NCBI RefSeq assembly: GCF_000367345.1
Contig: NZ_BARE01000030.1
Span: 27,697 to 91,696 of the forward strand
Length of the DNA stretch: 64,000 bases
Direction of reading: 5' to 3'
From: Sphingobium xenophagum NBRC 107872
GTDB taxonomy: Bacteria > Pseudomonadota > Alphaproteobacteria > Sphingomonadales > Sphingomonadaceae
In this document: positions 18,574 to 28,323 of the stretch, in pieces
Position numbering within the stretch: the first letter of the stretch is position 1
Layout: each line of letters begins with the position of its first letter
Notes under the pieces: generated by a model
Databases searched by the model: none
Seen by the model: the letters and a program-made list of their open reading frames with translations, nothing else
Told to the model about the DNA's origin: nothing
Translations under genes and position numbers: made by a program

Positions 18574-18690
18574 TTGCAGGCGCTGACCGTTGGCGATGTC
18601 ATTTTGCCCCGCATAGAGGATGATCGCGCGGTGGACGGAACTGCTCCCCACGAACCAGAGGGCGTGTGACGCGGATCCAACGTCCAATTC
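18574..18690 (-). pseudogene. eroded SGNH/GDSL hydrolase remnant
   Basis: On the minus strand a frame reads ...HALWFVGSSSVHR directly followed by AIILYAGQNDIANGQ. The first part looks like the GDS/GSSS block I around the nucleophilic serine of SGNH hydrolases and the second like block III (GxND). In intact enzymes some 60 residues separate them, so this looks like an internal deletion, possibly at a CGCG microhomology. No start codon, block V or C-terminus remains; it runs into the antisense of the cysQ-like gene. Recognition rests on two short motifs. Confidence 0.5.
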
Positions 18691-18847
18691 AGGGGACGCT
18701 TCAGGGCCATCCTGGCGGTCTTGAACGCATTTGCAGGTGGGCAAAAGCCATCGGAAGAATTGGTCTGTGCGAGTCGTTTAACGGGATGTTTAAGACATGG
18801 GCGGTAGCCAGTTTCTATCCAGATTATCGGGGACATAGGGCTATCAT
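18691..18847. other. intergenic region with no recognisable gene
   Basis: Between the hydrolase remnant and the acyltransferase. Lower in GC than its surroundings, especially toward the acyltransferase. It holds the presumed acyltransferase promoter, but no clear -35/-10 pair, RNA gene or repeat was found. Confidence 0.4.
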
Positions 18848-19813
18848 GTGACGAAAAATCCGTCTGTGGACCTTATTAAAGGGGTGCTGATTCTATTCGT
18901 CATGGCAGGGCATGCCATGGAACTGACCCATCAGGCGCATCTGGCGATGTGGGTCGGGGCGGGTTTTCGCATGCCGTTGATGATCGGCATTTCGGGCTAT
19001 CTGCTCAATCTCGTCCGCACGCGACATGATCCGCCAGAGCGAATTTTTGGTCGCTATGCCAATCGCATTCTGCTGCCATGGATGGTCGCGCTACTCATAT
19101 ATATACTGGTTAGCGGCTGGACAGTGAGTTGGACCCTGCCGATCGAGTTACTGCTGCGTCCGCCGTTTCACCTTTGGTACATACCGGTCCTGTTCTTCCT
19201 GATCCTGGTGACGCGACTGGTGCCTTTCTCGCCGCTCCAGTTGCTTGCCGTCGGGACGCCGATCAGCCTGGCGATCATGTATTGTTTTGGACTGGGGCAT
19301 GGCGCGATCGGCGACAGTCTGTTGTCGCCCGACAATCGTTTCCTGCGCTTTCCTGTCTATTTCTTCTTCGGAATGCTGGTGGCGGAGCGAGGGTTGCCGA
19401 GCCGTTATCTGGGGGTGGTATTGCTGACCGGCGCGTTGGGCATGATATGGTGGAGCGCCCTCCAGGGTAGCGACAACGACTTGGCCTTCGTGCCTGCGCG
19501 GTTGCTGATGTGCCTGGGGTTGATCGCACTGTTGCCGCGCTTGTCAGCCTTACGCCTGTCGTTTGCGCCCCTCAATGCGCTGGGGCAGGACAGTTTGTTC
19601 TTCTATCTGTGGCATCCCCTTGTGATGGCGGTGTTGATGATGGCGGGAGCAGATACTCTCCCCATGTTTGTCCTGTCGCTTCTGCTGCTGGCGGTTGCCA
19701 GCAAGTTGACGGCACGCCATGCGCTGGTCCAGCGGTTCGTCGGCAGTAGAGCGGCGATGCGTTCTGCGTCAGCGCCAATCGGGCCGGACACTGTTCCGGC
19801 CCGCGCCGCTTAG
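18848..19813 (+). CDS. acyltransferase 3 family membrane protein
   Basis: 321 residues with about nine to ten membrane helices, typical of acyltransferase-3 (PF01757) O-acyltransferases that modify surface polysaccharides, peptidoglycan or lipids. The N-terminal motif DLIKGVLILFVMAGHAM carries the conserved histidine. FRMPLMIGISGYLL matches the family pattern F..P.F...SG, and HLWYIPVLFF the downstream block. The start is GTG at 18848 (an ATG at 18846 is out of frame and stops at once). GC content and codon choice at the 5' end are lower than in neighbours, hinting at transfer. No sugar operon is adjacent, so the acceptor is unknown. Confidence 0.85.
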   Translation: MTKNPSVDLIKGVLILFVMAGHAMELTHQAHLAMWVGAGFRMPLMIGISGYLLNLVRTRHDPPERIFGRYANRILLPWMVALLIYILVSGWTVSWTLPIELLLRPPFHLWYIPVLFFLILVTRLVPFSPLQLLAVGTPISLAIMYCFGLGHGAIGDSLLSPDNRFLRFPVYFFFGMLVAERGLPSRYLGVVLLTGALGMIWWSALQGSDNDLAFVPARLLMCLGLIALLPRLSALRLSFAPLNALGQDSLFFYLWHPLVMAVLMMAGADTLPMFVLSLLLLAVASKLTARHALVQRFVGSRAAMRSASAPIGPDTVPARAA

Positions 19814-19846
19814 ACTGAGATCAGGCGCGCGTTACTAGAAAGATTC

Positions 19847-20386
19847 TTACAGCTTGCCATATTTGGCTTCGAAGCCGGCGATGTCGCCTGCGGCGAGATA
19901 TTTGGCCTGGTCGATCCACTGGTCGCGGACCGGGCGGCCCTTGAAATTGCCGAGTTTGGCGTCGATCGCGGCGAGGTCCGTGTCGGTCCAGGCGGCGATC
20001 TGGGCGAAGCGGGTGACGCCGAGTTCGATCAGCAATGTCTTGAGCTTTGGTCCCACGCCCTTGAGGCGGAGCAGATCGTCGTCGGCTTCCGGTGCGGCCG
20101 TGGCGGCGGGTGAGACCGGCATGGGTTCCGGCGCTGGTTCGGGGGCAGTCGCGATCGGGGCTATAGGTGCTGTCGGCGCGGCCACGGGTTCGACCGGCGC
20201 GGCGATGGGGGGCGCGGGTGTCGGCTCTACCAGAGCGGCAGGCGGGGTCTGGGCGGGCGGCGTGGGTGCGATGTCTTGCGGGGCGTCCTGCGCCTTATCC
20301 TTGCCGGACAGCAGAAAGACGAGGCCGATGATCACCAGCAGCCCGATCAACAGCCACAGGCCATAGTCCATGAAAAATTCCTGCAT
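19847..20386 (-). CDS. membrane-anchored helix-hairpin-helix domain protein
   Basis: 179 residues in three parts: an N-terminal membrane helix (about 8-26, GLWLLIGLLVIIGLVFLLSG), a Pro/Ala/Glu-rich linker (about 35-100), and a C-terminal domain with LLRLKGVGPKLKTLLIELGV, a helix-hairpin-helix similar to the predicted 5' DNA nuclease/NuoE-associated C-terminal domain seen in many alphaproteobacteria. The C-terminus presumably faces the cytoplasm. Function not established; it stands alone upstream of nothing on its strand but purD, 65 bases away in the same direction. Confidence 0.75.
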   Translation of the reverse strand: MQEFFMDYGLWLLIGLLVIIGLVFLLSGKDKAQDAPQDIAPTPPAQTPPAALVEPTPAPPIAAPVEPVAAPTAPIAPIATAPEPAPEPMPVSPAATAAPEADDDLLRLKGVGPKLKTLLIELGVTRFAQIAAWTDTDLAAIDAKLGNFKGRPVRDQWIDQAKYLAAGDIAGFEAKYGKL

Positions 20387-20451
20387 CGCGCGCTGCCTTT
20401 CGTGATTATGCCGTGCCTATGTAAATAGGTGTCGCCCCGTACGGCAAGGCT

Positions 20452-21729
20452 TCATGCCTGTTCGCGGGCGACTTCGCGCCAGCCGATGTCGCGGCGGCAA
20501 AAGCCGGTGGGGAAGTCGATGGCGTCGACTGCGGCGTAAGCTGCCGCCTGCGCCGCGCCGACCGTATCGCCGGTGGCGGTCACATTGAGGACGCGGCCGC
20601 CATTGGCGACCAGCGTGCCGTTCTGATCGGCGGTTCCAGCGTGGAACACCAGTGCGCCGCCAGCCTGCGCCGCGTCGATGCCGCTGATCGCGCCGCCCTT
20701 TTCCGGGGTGCCCGGATAGCCCTTGGCAGCCATGACGATGGTGAGAGCGGTGCGATCGGCCAGCGCGACTGGTCCCTGGCTGGCCAGCGTACCCTGGGCG
20801 ACGCTGAGCAGCAGGTCGACCAGATCGCCGTCGAAGCGCATCATCAGCACCTGACATTCGGGATCGCCGAAGCGGGCATTATATTCGATCAGTTTCGGCC
20901 CCTGATCGGTCAGCATCAGCCCGGCATAGAGCACGCCTGAGTAGGGCATGCCCTCGGCGGCCAAGGTGGCGACGGTCGGCCTGATGATCGTTTCGATCAC
21001 CTGGGCTTCGAGTTCCGGGGTCAGGACGCGCGCCGGGCTGTAGGCGCCCATGCCCCCGGTATTCGGGCCGGTGTCGCCATCGCCCACCCGCTTGTGATCC
21101 TGCGCAGAGCCGAAGGGCAGGATGGCGGTGCCGTCGGTCAGCGCGAAGAAGCTGGCTTCCTCGCCGGTCATGAACTCTTCCAGCACCACTTCCTCGCCCG
21201 CCGCGCCGAACGCGCCGGAGAACATGGTGTCGAGCGCGTCCAGCGCTTCATCGCGCGTTTCGGCGATGATCACGCCCTTGCCCGCGGCGAGGCCATCGGC
21301 CTTTATCACCACCGGCAGCGCGAAATCGTCCAGCGCGGCAATCGCGCCATCCTTGGACGTGACGCGGACATAGGCGGCAGTCGGAATGTTCGCGCGTTTG
21401 CACAGATCCTTGGTAAAGCCCTTTGACCCTTCGAGTTGCGCAGCCTTCTTGCCGGGGCCGAATACCGGCACGCCCATGGTGCGCAGATTATCGGCGAGGC
21501 CATCGACCAGCGGCGCTTCCGGGCCGATCACGACCAGCCCGATCGAATGGCGAGTGCAGAAATCCAGCACGGCGCGGTGATCGGTCGCGGCAAGGTCGAC
21601 CAATGTCGCGTGCTGGGCTATGCCGGGGTTGCCCGGCGCGGCATAGAGCGTATCGAGCCGGGGCGATTGCGCCAGCTTCCACGCCAGCGCATGTTCGCGG
21701 CCGCCGCCGCCAAGCAAAAGGATGTTCAT
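20452..21729 (-). CDS. purD: phosphoribosylamine--glycine ligase
   Basis: 425 residues, normal for GARS. It catalyses the second step of purine synthesis, ATP-dependent ligation of glycine to phosphoribosylamine. The N-terminus [33 protein letters not shown], the ATP-grasp lid [15 protein letters not shown], and [14 protein letters not shown] in the C-terminal ATP-grasp are all intact. The internal ATG at 21729 gives the canonical start. It is divergent from xseA with only seven bases between the two start codons, so each promoter must lie inside the other gene. Confidence 0.97.
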   Translation of the reverse strand: MNILLLGGGGREHALAWKLAQSPRLDTLYAAPGNPGIAQHATLVDLAATDHRAVLDFCTRHSIGLVVIGPEAPLVDGLADNLRTMGVPVFGPGKKAAQLEGSKGFTKDLCKRANIPTAAYVRVTSKDGAIAALDDFALPVVIKADGLAAGKGVIIAETRDEALDALDTMFSGAFGAAGEEVVLEEFMTGEEASFFALTDGTAILPFGSAQDHKRVGDGDTGPNTGGMGAYSPARVLTPELEAQVIETIIRPTVATLAAEGMPYSGVLYAGLMLTDQGPKLIEYNARFGDPECQVLMMRFDGDLVDLLLSVAQGTLASQGPVALADRTALTIVMAAKGYPGTPEKGGAISGIDAAQAGGALVFHAGTADQNGTLVANGGRVLNVTATGDTVGAAQAAAYAAVDAIDFPTGFCRRDIGWREVAREQA

Positions 21730-21736
21730 GTCGCCC

Positions 21737-23230
21737 ATGTCCCCGGAATATGATGCCTATGACAGTTCGGGCCGCCTGTTAGCGGAGGAACGGGCGGGCG
21801 ACAACGCGCCGCCGCTGTCCGTCAGCGAATTGTCGGGGATGCTCAAGCGCACGGTGGAGGATCGTTTCGGCCATGTGCGGCTGCGCGGCGAGATTTCCGG
21901 GTTCAAGCGGGCGGCGTCCGGGCATCTCTATCTGGCGTTGAAAGACGATAATGCGGTGCTGGACGGGGTGATGTGGAAGGGCGGGGCGCAACGGCTGGCC
22001 TTTGCGCCACAGGATGGGGTGGAGGTGATCGCCACCGGCAAGCTGACCACCTATCCCGGCCGGTCGAAATATCAGATCGTGATCGATCGGATGGAGTTGG
22101 CGGGCGAAGGCGCGCTGATGGCGCTGCTGGAGAAGCTGAAAGCGAAACTCGCGGGCGAAGGGCTGTTTGCGGCGGAGCGCAAGCGGCGGCTGCCCTTCCT
22201 GCCGCGCACGATTGGCGTTGTGACATCGCCCACGGGCGCCGTCATTCGCGATATTTTGCACCGGCTGGCGGATCGCTGCCCGACCGATGTGCTGGTCTGG
22301 CCGGTGCTGGTGCAAGGGCAGGGGGCTGCCGAACAGATTGCGCGTGCGGTGCGCGGATTCAGCGCGATGGAAGCGGGCGGGCGGCTGCCGCGGCCCGATC
22401 TGGTGATCGTGGCGCGCGGCGGCGGATCGATCGAGGATCTGTGGAGCTTCAACGAGGAAATCGTCGTGCGCGCGGTCGCCGACTGTTCTATTCCGATCAT
22501 TTCCGCGGTCGGGCATGAAACCGACACCACGCTGTGTGACTATGCCGCCGACATGCGCGCGCCCACGCCGACGGCGGCGGCGGAACTGGCGGTGCCGGTA
22601 CGGGCGGACCTGCTGGCGATGCTGGGCGAGATGGGCTTGCGTGCCGGGCGCGCGGTACGGCGCGGGGCGGGGCAGGCCAGGGAAAGGCTGGAAATGCAGG
22701 CGCGGCTGATGCCGACGCCCGATATGCTGCTCGCCCCGCAGCGGCAACGGCTGGACCAGCTGTCCGACGCGCTGGGCAGCGGCTTGCGCCACCGGATTGC
22801 GGATGCGCGCGCGCAACTGGGGCAAGCAGGCGGGGCGCTGCGACCGGCGCTGCTTCAGCAATATCTCCAGCGGGCGAGCGAGCGGCTGGACCGTTTGCGG
22901 CCACGCCCTGACTATCTGGCGCGCGTCTATCGCGACCGGGCGACGGCGCTTGACCGGGTGTCGCGCCATTTCGCCTCGCTTGATCCCGACCTGCCGCTGG
23001 CGCGGGGCTATGCGCGGGTGATGGCCGACGGGCGGCTGGTTCAGTCGGTCGCAGCGGCGCAGGCCGCAGGCGCGGTGACGCTGCATTTCCGGGACGGGAC
23101 GGTCGATGCGACGGTCGGGGATAGCGGGGCATCGCTTGAGAAGCCCGCCCCAGCCGCTATATCTGCTCCACCACGCCCGACGCGCAAACCGCGCGGGGTG
23201 GAAGAGCCGCAGAAGGATCTGTTTTCGTGA
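21737..23230 (+). CDS. xseA: exodeoxyribonuclease VII large subunit
   Basis: 497 residues. XseA with several XseB subunits degrades single-stranded DNA from both ends. The N-terminal OB domain ([24 protein letters not shown]) leads into the catalytic core with [32 protein letters not shown] and [28 protein letters not shown], followed by a coiled-coil arm. The Pro-rich C-terminal tail ends at 23230. The ATG at 21737 is preferred. xseB is not adjacent. Confidence 0.96.
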   Translation: MSPEYDAYDSSGRLLAEERAGDNAPPLSVSELSGMLKRTVEDRFGHVRLRGEISGFKRAASGHLYLALKDDNAVLDGVMWKGGAQRLAFAPQDGVEVIATGKLTTYPGRSKYQIVIDRMELAGEGALMALLEKLKAKLAGEGLFAAERKRRLPFLPRTIGVVTSPTGAVIRDILHRLADRCPTDVLVWPVLVQGQGAAEQIARAVRGFSAMEAGGRLPRPDLVIVARGGGSIEDLWSFNEEIVVRAVADCSIPIISAVGHETDTTLCDYAADMRAPTPTAAAELAVPVRADLLAMLGEMGLRAGRAVRRGAGQARERLEMQARLMPTPDMLLAPQRQRLDQLSDALGSGLRHRIADARAQLGQAGGALRPALLQQYLQRASERLDRLRPRPDYLARVYRDRATALDRVSRHFASLDPDLPLARGYARVMADGRLVQSVAAAQAAGAVTLHFRDGTVDATVGDSGASLEKPAPAAISAPPRPTRKPRGVEEPQKDLFS

Positions 23231-23250
23231 AGCGCCAGAAGGTCTGACCC

Positions 23251-23463
23251 ATGTTGATGTCCAACAGCGATCGTGTCGCCCGGCTCCATTATATGGCCTA
23301 TAGTTTCCGCGTGCTGCAGGCGGGCGATCATGTGCTGTGCGCAGTGACCGGCCAGAAGATTGCGCTTGAGGATCTGCGCTATTGGAGCATCGCGCGGCAG
23401 GAACCCTATGCCGATGCGGAAGCCTCTGCGCGGGCCGAAATCAAGGCGAATAGCGGCCGATGA
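23251..23463 (+). CDS. DUF2093 domain protein
   Basis: 70 residues, cytoplasmic, matching DUF2093, a small family common in alphaproteobacteria: FRVLQAGDHVLCAVTGQKIALEDLRYWSIARQE. The single strongly conserved cysteine (HVLCAVTG) is present. Function unknown. It lies 20 bases after xseA and overlaps the M23 peptidase gene as ATGA, so all three are likely one transcript. Confidence 0.9.
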   Translation: MLMSNSDRVARLHYMAYSFRVLQAGDHVLCAVTGQKIALEDLRYWSIARQEPYADAEASARAEIKANSGR

Positions 23464-24299
23464 GGCACTGGGCGGCGGTACTGCTGATTGCGCTGGCGGG
23501 CGTTTCCGCACCTGCCGCACCCTTGCCCGACCGCGCCGACTTCACGATCAAGGGGGCGGCGACGCAGGGTGGCGTGCTGCTGGGCACTGCCCCTGCGGGC
23601 ACGGTGGCGTTGACGTTGGATGGCAAGCTGGTCCCGGTCGATGGCGATGGCCGTTTTCTGATCGCGTTCGATCGCGACGCCGGGCCGACCGGGCAACTGA
23701 CCGCCCGCTTGGCCGATGGCCGCACGCTTGACCACCCGATTGCCATCGCTCCGCGTGCATGGCGGATCGAGCGGATCAATGCGCCGATGCGGCCCACCAA
23801 AAGCAGCGAGGCGTTTCTGGCGCTGCGCAAGCCGGAACTGGAACAGATCGCCGCTGCGCGGGCAGTGGTGACTGACGCCACGGGTTGGCGGCAGCGGTTC
23901 GTCTGGCCGCGAGTGGGGCGTATATCGGGCCTGTTCGGGTCGCAGCGCATCTATCAGGGGACGGCTGGCGCCTATCATGGCGGGGTCGACGTGGCCGGGG
24001 CGACCGGTGCGCCGGTCGTGGCCCCGGCCGACGGCGTGGTGATACTGGCCGCCGACAAGCCTTTCACGCTGGAAGGCAATTTGCTGATGATCGACCACGG
24101 CCATGGCCTGAACAGCGCGTTCCTGCATCTGTCGCGCGTTGATGTGAAGCTTGGCGATCATGTATCGCAGGGACAGCGTATCGGTGCGATCGGCGCGACG
24201 GGGCGGGCTACCGGCCCGCACCTTCATTGGGGAATGAAGTGGAATGACGCGCGGATCGATCCGCTCTTGCTCGCCGGGCCGATGCCCAGCGGGCAATAG
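23460..24299 (+). CDS. M23 family (LytM-type) metallopeptidase
   Basis: 279 residues with a short signal peptide (MRHWAAVLLIALAGVSAPAA). The C-terminal LytM domain contains YHGGVDVAG (first His and Asp zinc ligands), a middle IDHGHGL, and GPHLHWGM (the HxH catalytic/zinc pair), so all metal ligands appear intact. It is expected to cut peptidoglycan cross-links, or to act as a periplasmic activator, during cell-wall remodelling. The N-terminal ~100 residues look like a beta-sandwich extension. Its start overlaps the DUF2093 stop. Confidence 0.92.
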   Translation: MRHWAAVLLIALAGVSAPAAPLPDRADFTIKGAATQGGVLLGTAPAGTVALTLDGKLVPVDGDGRFLIAFDRDAGPTGQLTARLADGRTLDHPIAIAPRAWRIERINAPMRPTKSSEAFLALRKPELEQIAAARAVVTDATGWRQRFVWPRVGRISGLFGSQRIYQGTAGAYHGGVDVAGATGAPVVAPADGVVILAADKPFTLEGNLLMIDHGHGLNSAFLHLSRVDVKLGDHVSQGQRIGAIGATGRATGPHLHWGMKWNDARIDPLLLAGPMPSGQ

Positions 24300-24304
24300 C
24301 CTCG

Positions 24305-24847
24305 TCAGCTTATCCGCTTCATCCTTACGGCGCGACCGCCATCGACCTTGCCCATGAAACTGCCCATGGCGGCGCGTTTCAGTTCGATCGACTGGCCGAC
24401 CTTGGGATCACGCGCGGTCATCGCTTCGGTCGTGATCCATTGCGCGCCGTCGTCCAGCCCGATCTGCCATTTGCCATAGCCCAGGCTGCGGACCGATGCG
24501 ATCACCGCCTGGATATGGGTGACGCCTTCCTCGGCTGGCGCATCTTCCTTGTCGTCGCCACCGCCAAGGAAGGGCAATTTGGGGAAGGAGAAGCCGAACA
24601 GGGTCTTGCGCGTCTTGTTCAGTTCGCCCTTGTCCAGCACCACCACTTCATCGCGCTGCGCCGCAGCATCCATTGCGCCGACCTGCCGGTCGAAACAGGC
24701 AAGCCGTTCCGAATCAATTGTGATCGTCCGGCATTTCAAAAGGTCATTGAAAATTTCGGGTCGGGGCTGTTGCCGTTGCGGCGCAGCGGAAGATTGGGCC
24801 GCGATACAGAGCGGGACCAGCAAAAACAGTGCGCGCAAGCCCGCCAT
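24305..24847 (-). CDS. secreted hypothetical protein
   Basis: 180 residues. The ATG at 24847 has GGAGAG upstream and yields a signal peptide (MAGLRALFLLVPLCIAAQSSA). The mature N-terminus has LLKCRTITIDSERLACFDRQV, a Cys...RLxCFD motif recurring in small periplasmic proteins of Gram-negatives. The C-terminal half is a beta-rich module (VIASVRSLGYGKWQIGLDDGAQW ... IELKRAAMGSF) ending in a basic tail. No enzymatic residues are recognised. Convergent with the M23 peptidase gene. Confidence 0.75.
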   Translation of the reverse strand: MAGLRALFLLVPLCIAAQSSAAPQRQQPRPEIFNDLLKCRTITIDSERLACFDRQVGAMDAAAQRDEVVVLDKGELNKTRKTLFGFSFPKLPFLGGGDDKEDAPAEEGVTHIQAVIASVRSLGYGKWQIGLDDGAQWITTEAMTARDPKVGQSIELKRAAMGSFMGKVDGGRAVRMKRIS

Positions 24848-25241
24848 AATCGTCTCTCCATCGCGTCGGACACTTTGTTCCTCTACAATGCACCCGCCAG
24901 AGGCAAGGTCAATATGCGCCTGCGAACGCCATCCAAGCAGGAGCAACGCCACAATAGGGCTGCCTTGTTTGGTCGCGCGGCATGATTGCTGCATGGCGTA
25001 GGACCGTCGTGCAACTATATTGCTAACCACCTGTAAAACAGTCATGCCACGTTCATGTTGCATTTATGATACAGGGGCGTTCAAAAGCGGTGAATGCCCT
25101 TTTCCCCGGCTTTACAGCGCCGTTCGCCCCGCGCAGTTTCCCCCTATCCATATGGGGGGATCGCTGTCGGGCACCATGTCCCCCTGTAGGTGCATTAGAG
25201 TGGCAGGCCATCTGCCAACCTCCAGAGCAAGGGACTGGACC
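24848..25241. other. 394-base divergent intergenic region
   Basis: Separates the secreted protein gene (minus) from the TonB receptor (plus). It is AT-richer near 24990-25070 with a TATGAT -10-like hexamer at 25065-25070 but no convincing -35. A near-palindrome of C and G runs lies around 25142-25160. No small gene or known regulatory RNA was recognised. Confidence 0.4.
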
Positions 25242-28241
25242 GTGAAGACATTTTCCAAAAGGGCACTTTTGCGTGCCAGCGTCGCACCCGCGATTCTGGG
25301 CGCGTCGCTGATCGCGACCGCCGCCATCGCGCAGGACGCGCCGCAGGCTGCCGATGCCGAAATGGGCGACACCATCATCGTTACCGGGTCGCTGATCAAG
25401 AACCCCAATCTGGCGCGTTCGACCCCGGTTACGGCGACCACCGCCGACCAGATCGAACTGAAGCAGAACAACACCGCTGAAGAAATTCTGCGTGAAATTC
25501 CGGGTATCGTTCCCAGCATCGGTTCGGCCGTCAACAACGGCAATGGCGGCGCTTCGTTCGTCAACCTGCGCGGCCTGGGTTCCAACCGCAATATCGTCCT
25601 GATCGACGGCAACCGTCTGGTGCCTGCCGAACTGAACGGCCGTTTCGACCTTAACAACATCCCGCTGGCACTGATCGACCGCGTCGATGTGCTGACCGGC
25701 GGCGCTTCCACCACTTATGGTGCGGACGCCATTTCGGGTGTCGTCAACTTCGTGACCAAGTCCGACTTTGCCGGTCTGGAAGCGAATATCGCCAACCAGC
25801 TGACCGAAGAAGCCGATGGTCATTATGTCCGCGCCGACGTGACGCTGGGCGCCAATTTCGATGATGGCCGCGGTAACGTGGTTTTCTCGGTTGGCTATCA
25901 GCAGTCCGACCCGGTCTATCAGGGCGATCGTCCGTTCTCGAATGTCTCGATCGATTCCTTCACCGGCCTTGGCGGCGGTTCGGGCACGTCGACCCCGTCG
26001 CGTTTCACCAACGTCAACACGACCGGCGCCGATTCGATCACGACCGGTTGCGGCCTCGATGGACAGCCAGCCTGTAACGCCGTGCAGGGCAACCGTCAGG
26101 TGACGGCCGCTGGTGGCGCTTTCCGCGGCACCTCTGCGTTCGATGCTTATAACTTCAACCCGTTCAACATCTTCCAGACGCCGTTTGAACGCTTCAACAT
26201 GTACGGCGCGGGCCGCTACGAAGTCAGCGACGCGGTAGAAGTCTATTCGCGGGGCATCTTTTCGAAGAACACCGTCAGCACGATCATCGCGCCGTCGGGT
26301 GCCTTCGGCATTTCGGTTGTGGTTCCGCTCAGCAACCCCTATCTGTCGGCTGCCCAGCGTAATGCCTTCTGCGCCTTCGACACCACGCCTGGCGTTGGCT
26401 ACACCGCCCGCTTCTCGGCGGCTGAATGCGCCGCCGCGGCGACCGCGACCAGCCCGACCGACCCGAACTATCGCACCGTCACGACGACCTTGTCGCGTCG
26501 TGCGACCGAACTGGGTCCGCGTATTTCCGACTTCACCACCACCTTCTTCGATTATCGCATCGGCGCGCGCGGTGGCATCACCGACTCGATCGACTGGGAT
26601 CTGTCGGGTGGCTACGGTGAATCGGAGAACGTCCAGACCCAGCAGGGCTACTGGCTGAACTCGCGCGTCCGTCAGGCGCTTCTCGCGACCAACACCGCGA
26701 CCTGCCTGACCGACACCAATGGCTGCGTCCCGCTCAACGTGTTCGGTCCCGATGGTTCGATCACGGCTGCGCAGAATGCCTATCTGACGGCCAACAGCCA
26801 GGTCACCACCAAGACCTCGCTGGCGCAGGTCAAGGGCACGGTCAGCGGTGACTTTGGCGTCGCTTCGCCCTTCGGCACCGACAGCCTGGCGTTCGCTCTG
26901 GGTGGCGAATATCGCAAATATGGCGCCAGTCAGGAATCCGATCTGCTGTCGCAGTCGGGCGATCTGGGCGGCGCCGGTGGTGCGGCACCGAACATCGACG
27001 GCGGCTATGACGTCTATGAAGCCTATGGCGAAGTCATTCTGCCGCTGGTGCAGGACAAGCCCTTCTTCCAGGATCTGACTGTGGAAGCGGGCATCCGCTA
27101 ATCCGACTATTCGGTCGATGGCGGTTCGGGTTACAACACGACCACATGGAAGGTGGCCGGCAACTGGACGCCGGTTGACGGCATCAAGTTCCGCGGCAAC
27201 TATTCGCGTGCCGTTCGTGCGCCGAACATCGCCGAACTGTTTGCTCCGGTGAACACCACGCTGACCAACCTGGACAGCGATCCCTGCGCCGGCGCCGCGC
27301 CGACCCAGAATGCCAACCTGGCGGCTGTCTGTATCGCCCAGGGCGCAACGGCAGCCCAGCTCGGCTCGATCATCAATGATCCGGCTGGCCAGGTGAACTC
27401 CACCGGTGGCGGTAACCTCGCCCTCGGCCCGGAAAAGTCGAACAGCTGGGGTCTGGGCGTGTCGCTCCAGCCAGCAGCCCTGCCGGGCTTCAGCCTGACG
27501 GTCGATTATTACAACATCAAGATCACGGGTGCGATCACCAACCCGACACCTGATGACGTGATTTCGGCTTGCTTCGACAACATCACCGCCGCCAGCGCTT
27601 CGGACCCGGCCTGCACCGGCATCCGCCGCGATCCGGGCACAGGCGCTCTGTTTGGTGAAGCAGCTGTCGTCGGCGGTCTGCCGCAGACGCTGTCGAACCT
27701 GGGCAAGCTGGCCACGGACGGCATCGACGTTCAGCTGAACTATCAGAAGGATGTCGGTTTCGCGAAGTGGGCGCTGAGCGCCAACGGCAACTGGACCAAC
27801 AGCTCGACGTTCCAGGCGACCCCGACGTCGCTCAACCGCGAATGCGTTGGTCTCTACAGCGTCAACTGCGCCTCGATCCAGCCGGAATTCTCTTGGTCGG
27901 TGCGCAACACCCTCTCGTTTGACTCGGTCGATCTGTCGCTGCTGTGGCGCTATATCGACGGCGTGAAATATGAGGATGGCGATGCCTTCGTCGGCACGCT
28001 GAACGGCAAGGAAGTCGATTTCAACCGTATCCCGGCTGAACATTATTTCGACCTGACCAGCCGCTTCCACGTCTCTGACGAAGTCACGCTGACCATGACC
28101 GTGCAGAACCTGCTGGACAACCAGCCCAAGGTGGTTGGCAACTCGATCGGTTCGACCAGCTACAACAGCGGTAACGTCTATCCGTCGACCTACGACGCGC
28201 TGGGCCGCCGCTACACGGTCGCTGCCAAGCTGCGCTTCTGA
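25242..28241 (+). pseudogene. TonB-dependent receptor interrupted by one in-frame stop codon
   Basis: The frame runs 1000 codons from a GTG at 25242 (AAGGGA seven bases upstream) to 28241, with a single TAA at 27099-27101 (codon 620). It starts with a signal peptide ending ATAAIAQ, a plug domain (DTIIVTGSLIKN, LRGLGSNRNIVLIDGNR, GGASTTYGADAISGVVNF), and a 22-strand barrel ending in the outer-membrane Phe (AAKLRF). The stop lies in GIR-stop-SDYS, where a Tyr codon is expected before barrel strands continue in the same frame. Both halves are otherwise intact with normal codon use, so this is either a recent nonsense mutation or a sequencing error. Substrate unknown; siderophore or oligosaccharide uptake is typical. 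Confidence 0.9.
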
Positions 28242-28267
28242 TCTTTCGATCAGTCAAGATAAGGAAA

Positions 28268-28298
28268 GGGGGCCGGTGGCGACACCGGCCCCCTTTTT
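28268..28298 (+). terminator. rho-independent terminator after the TonB receptor
   Basis: An 11-base perfect stem, GGGGGCCGGTG (28268-28278) with CACCGGCCCCC (28283-28293), a four-base loop, then TTTTT. Confidence 0.92.
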
Positions 28299-28323
28299 CA
28301 TGGGCGAAAGTCAGGCGGGCGAG

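Noticed and set aside
24990..25070. Promoter for the TonB receptor with TATGAT
   Set aside because: A -10-like TATGAT exists at 25065-25070, but no -35 hexamer at 16-18 bases, and it lies far from the start codon, so it is not listed as a promoter.
25053..28070. Thousand-codon open frame antisense to the TonB receptor
   Set aside because: It mirrors the codon structure of the plus-strand gene in high-GC DNA, has no domain, start signal or signal peptide, and does not respect gene borders.
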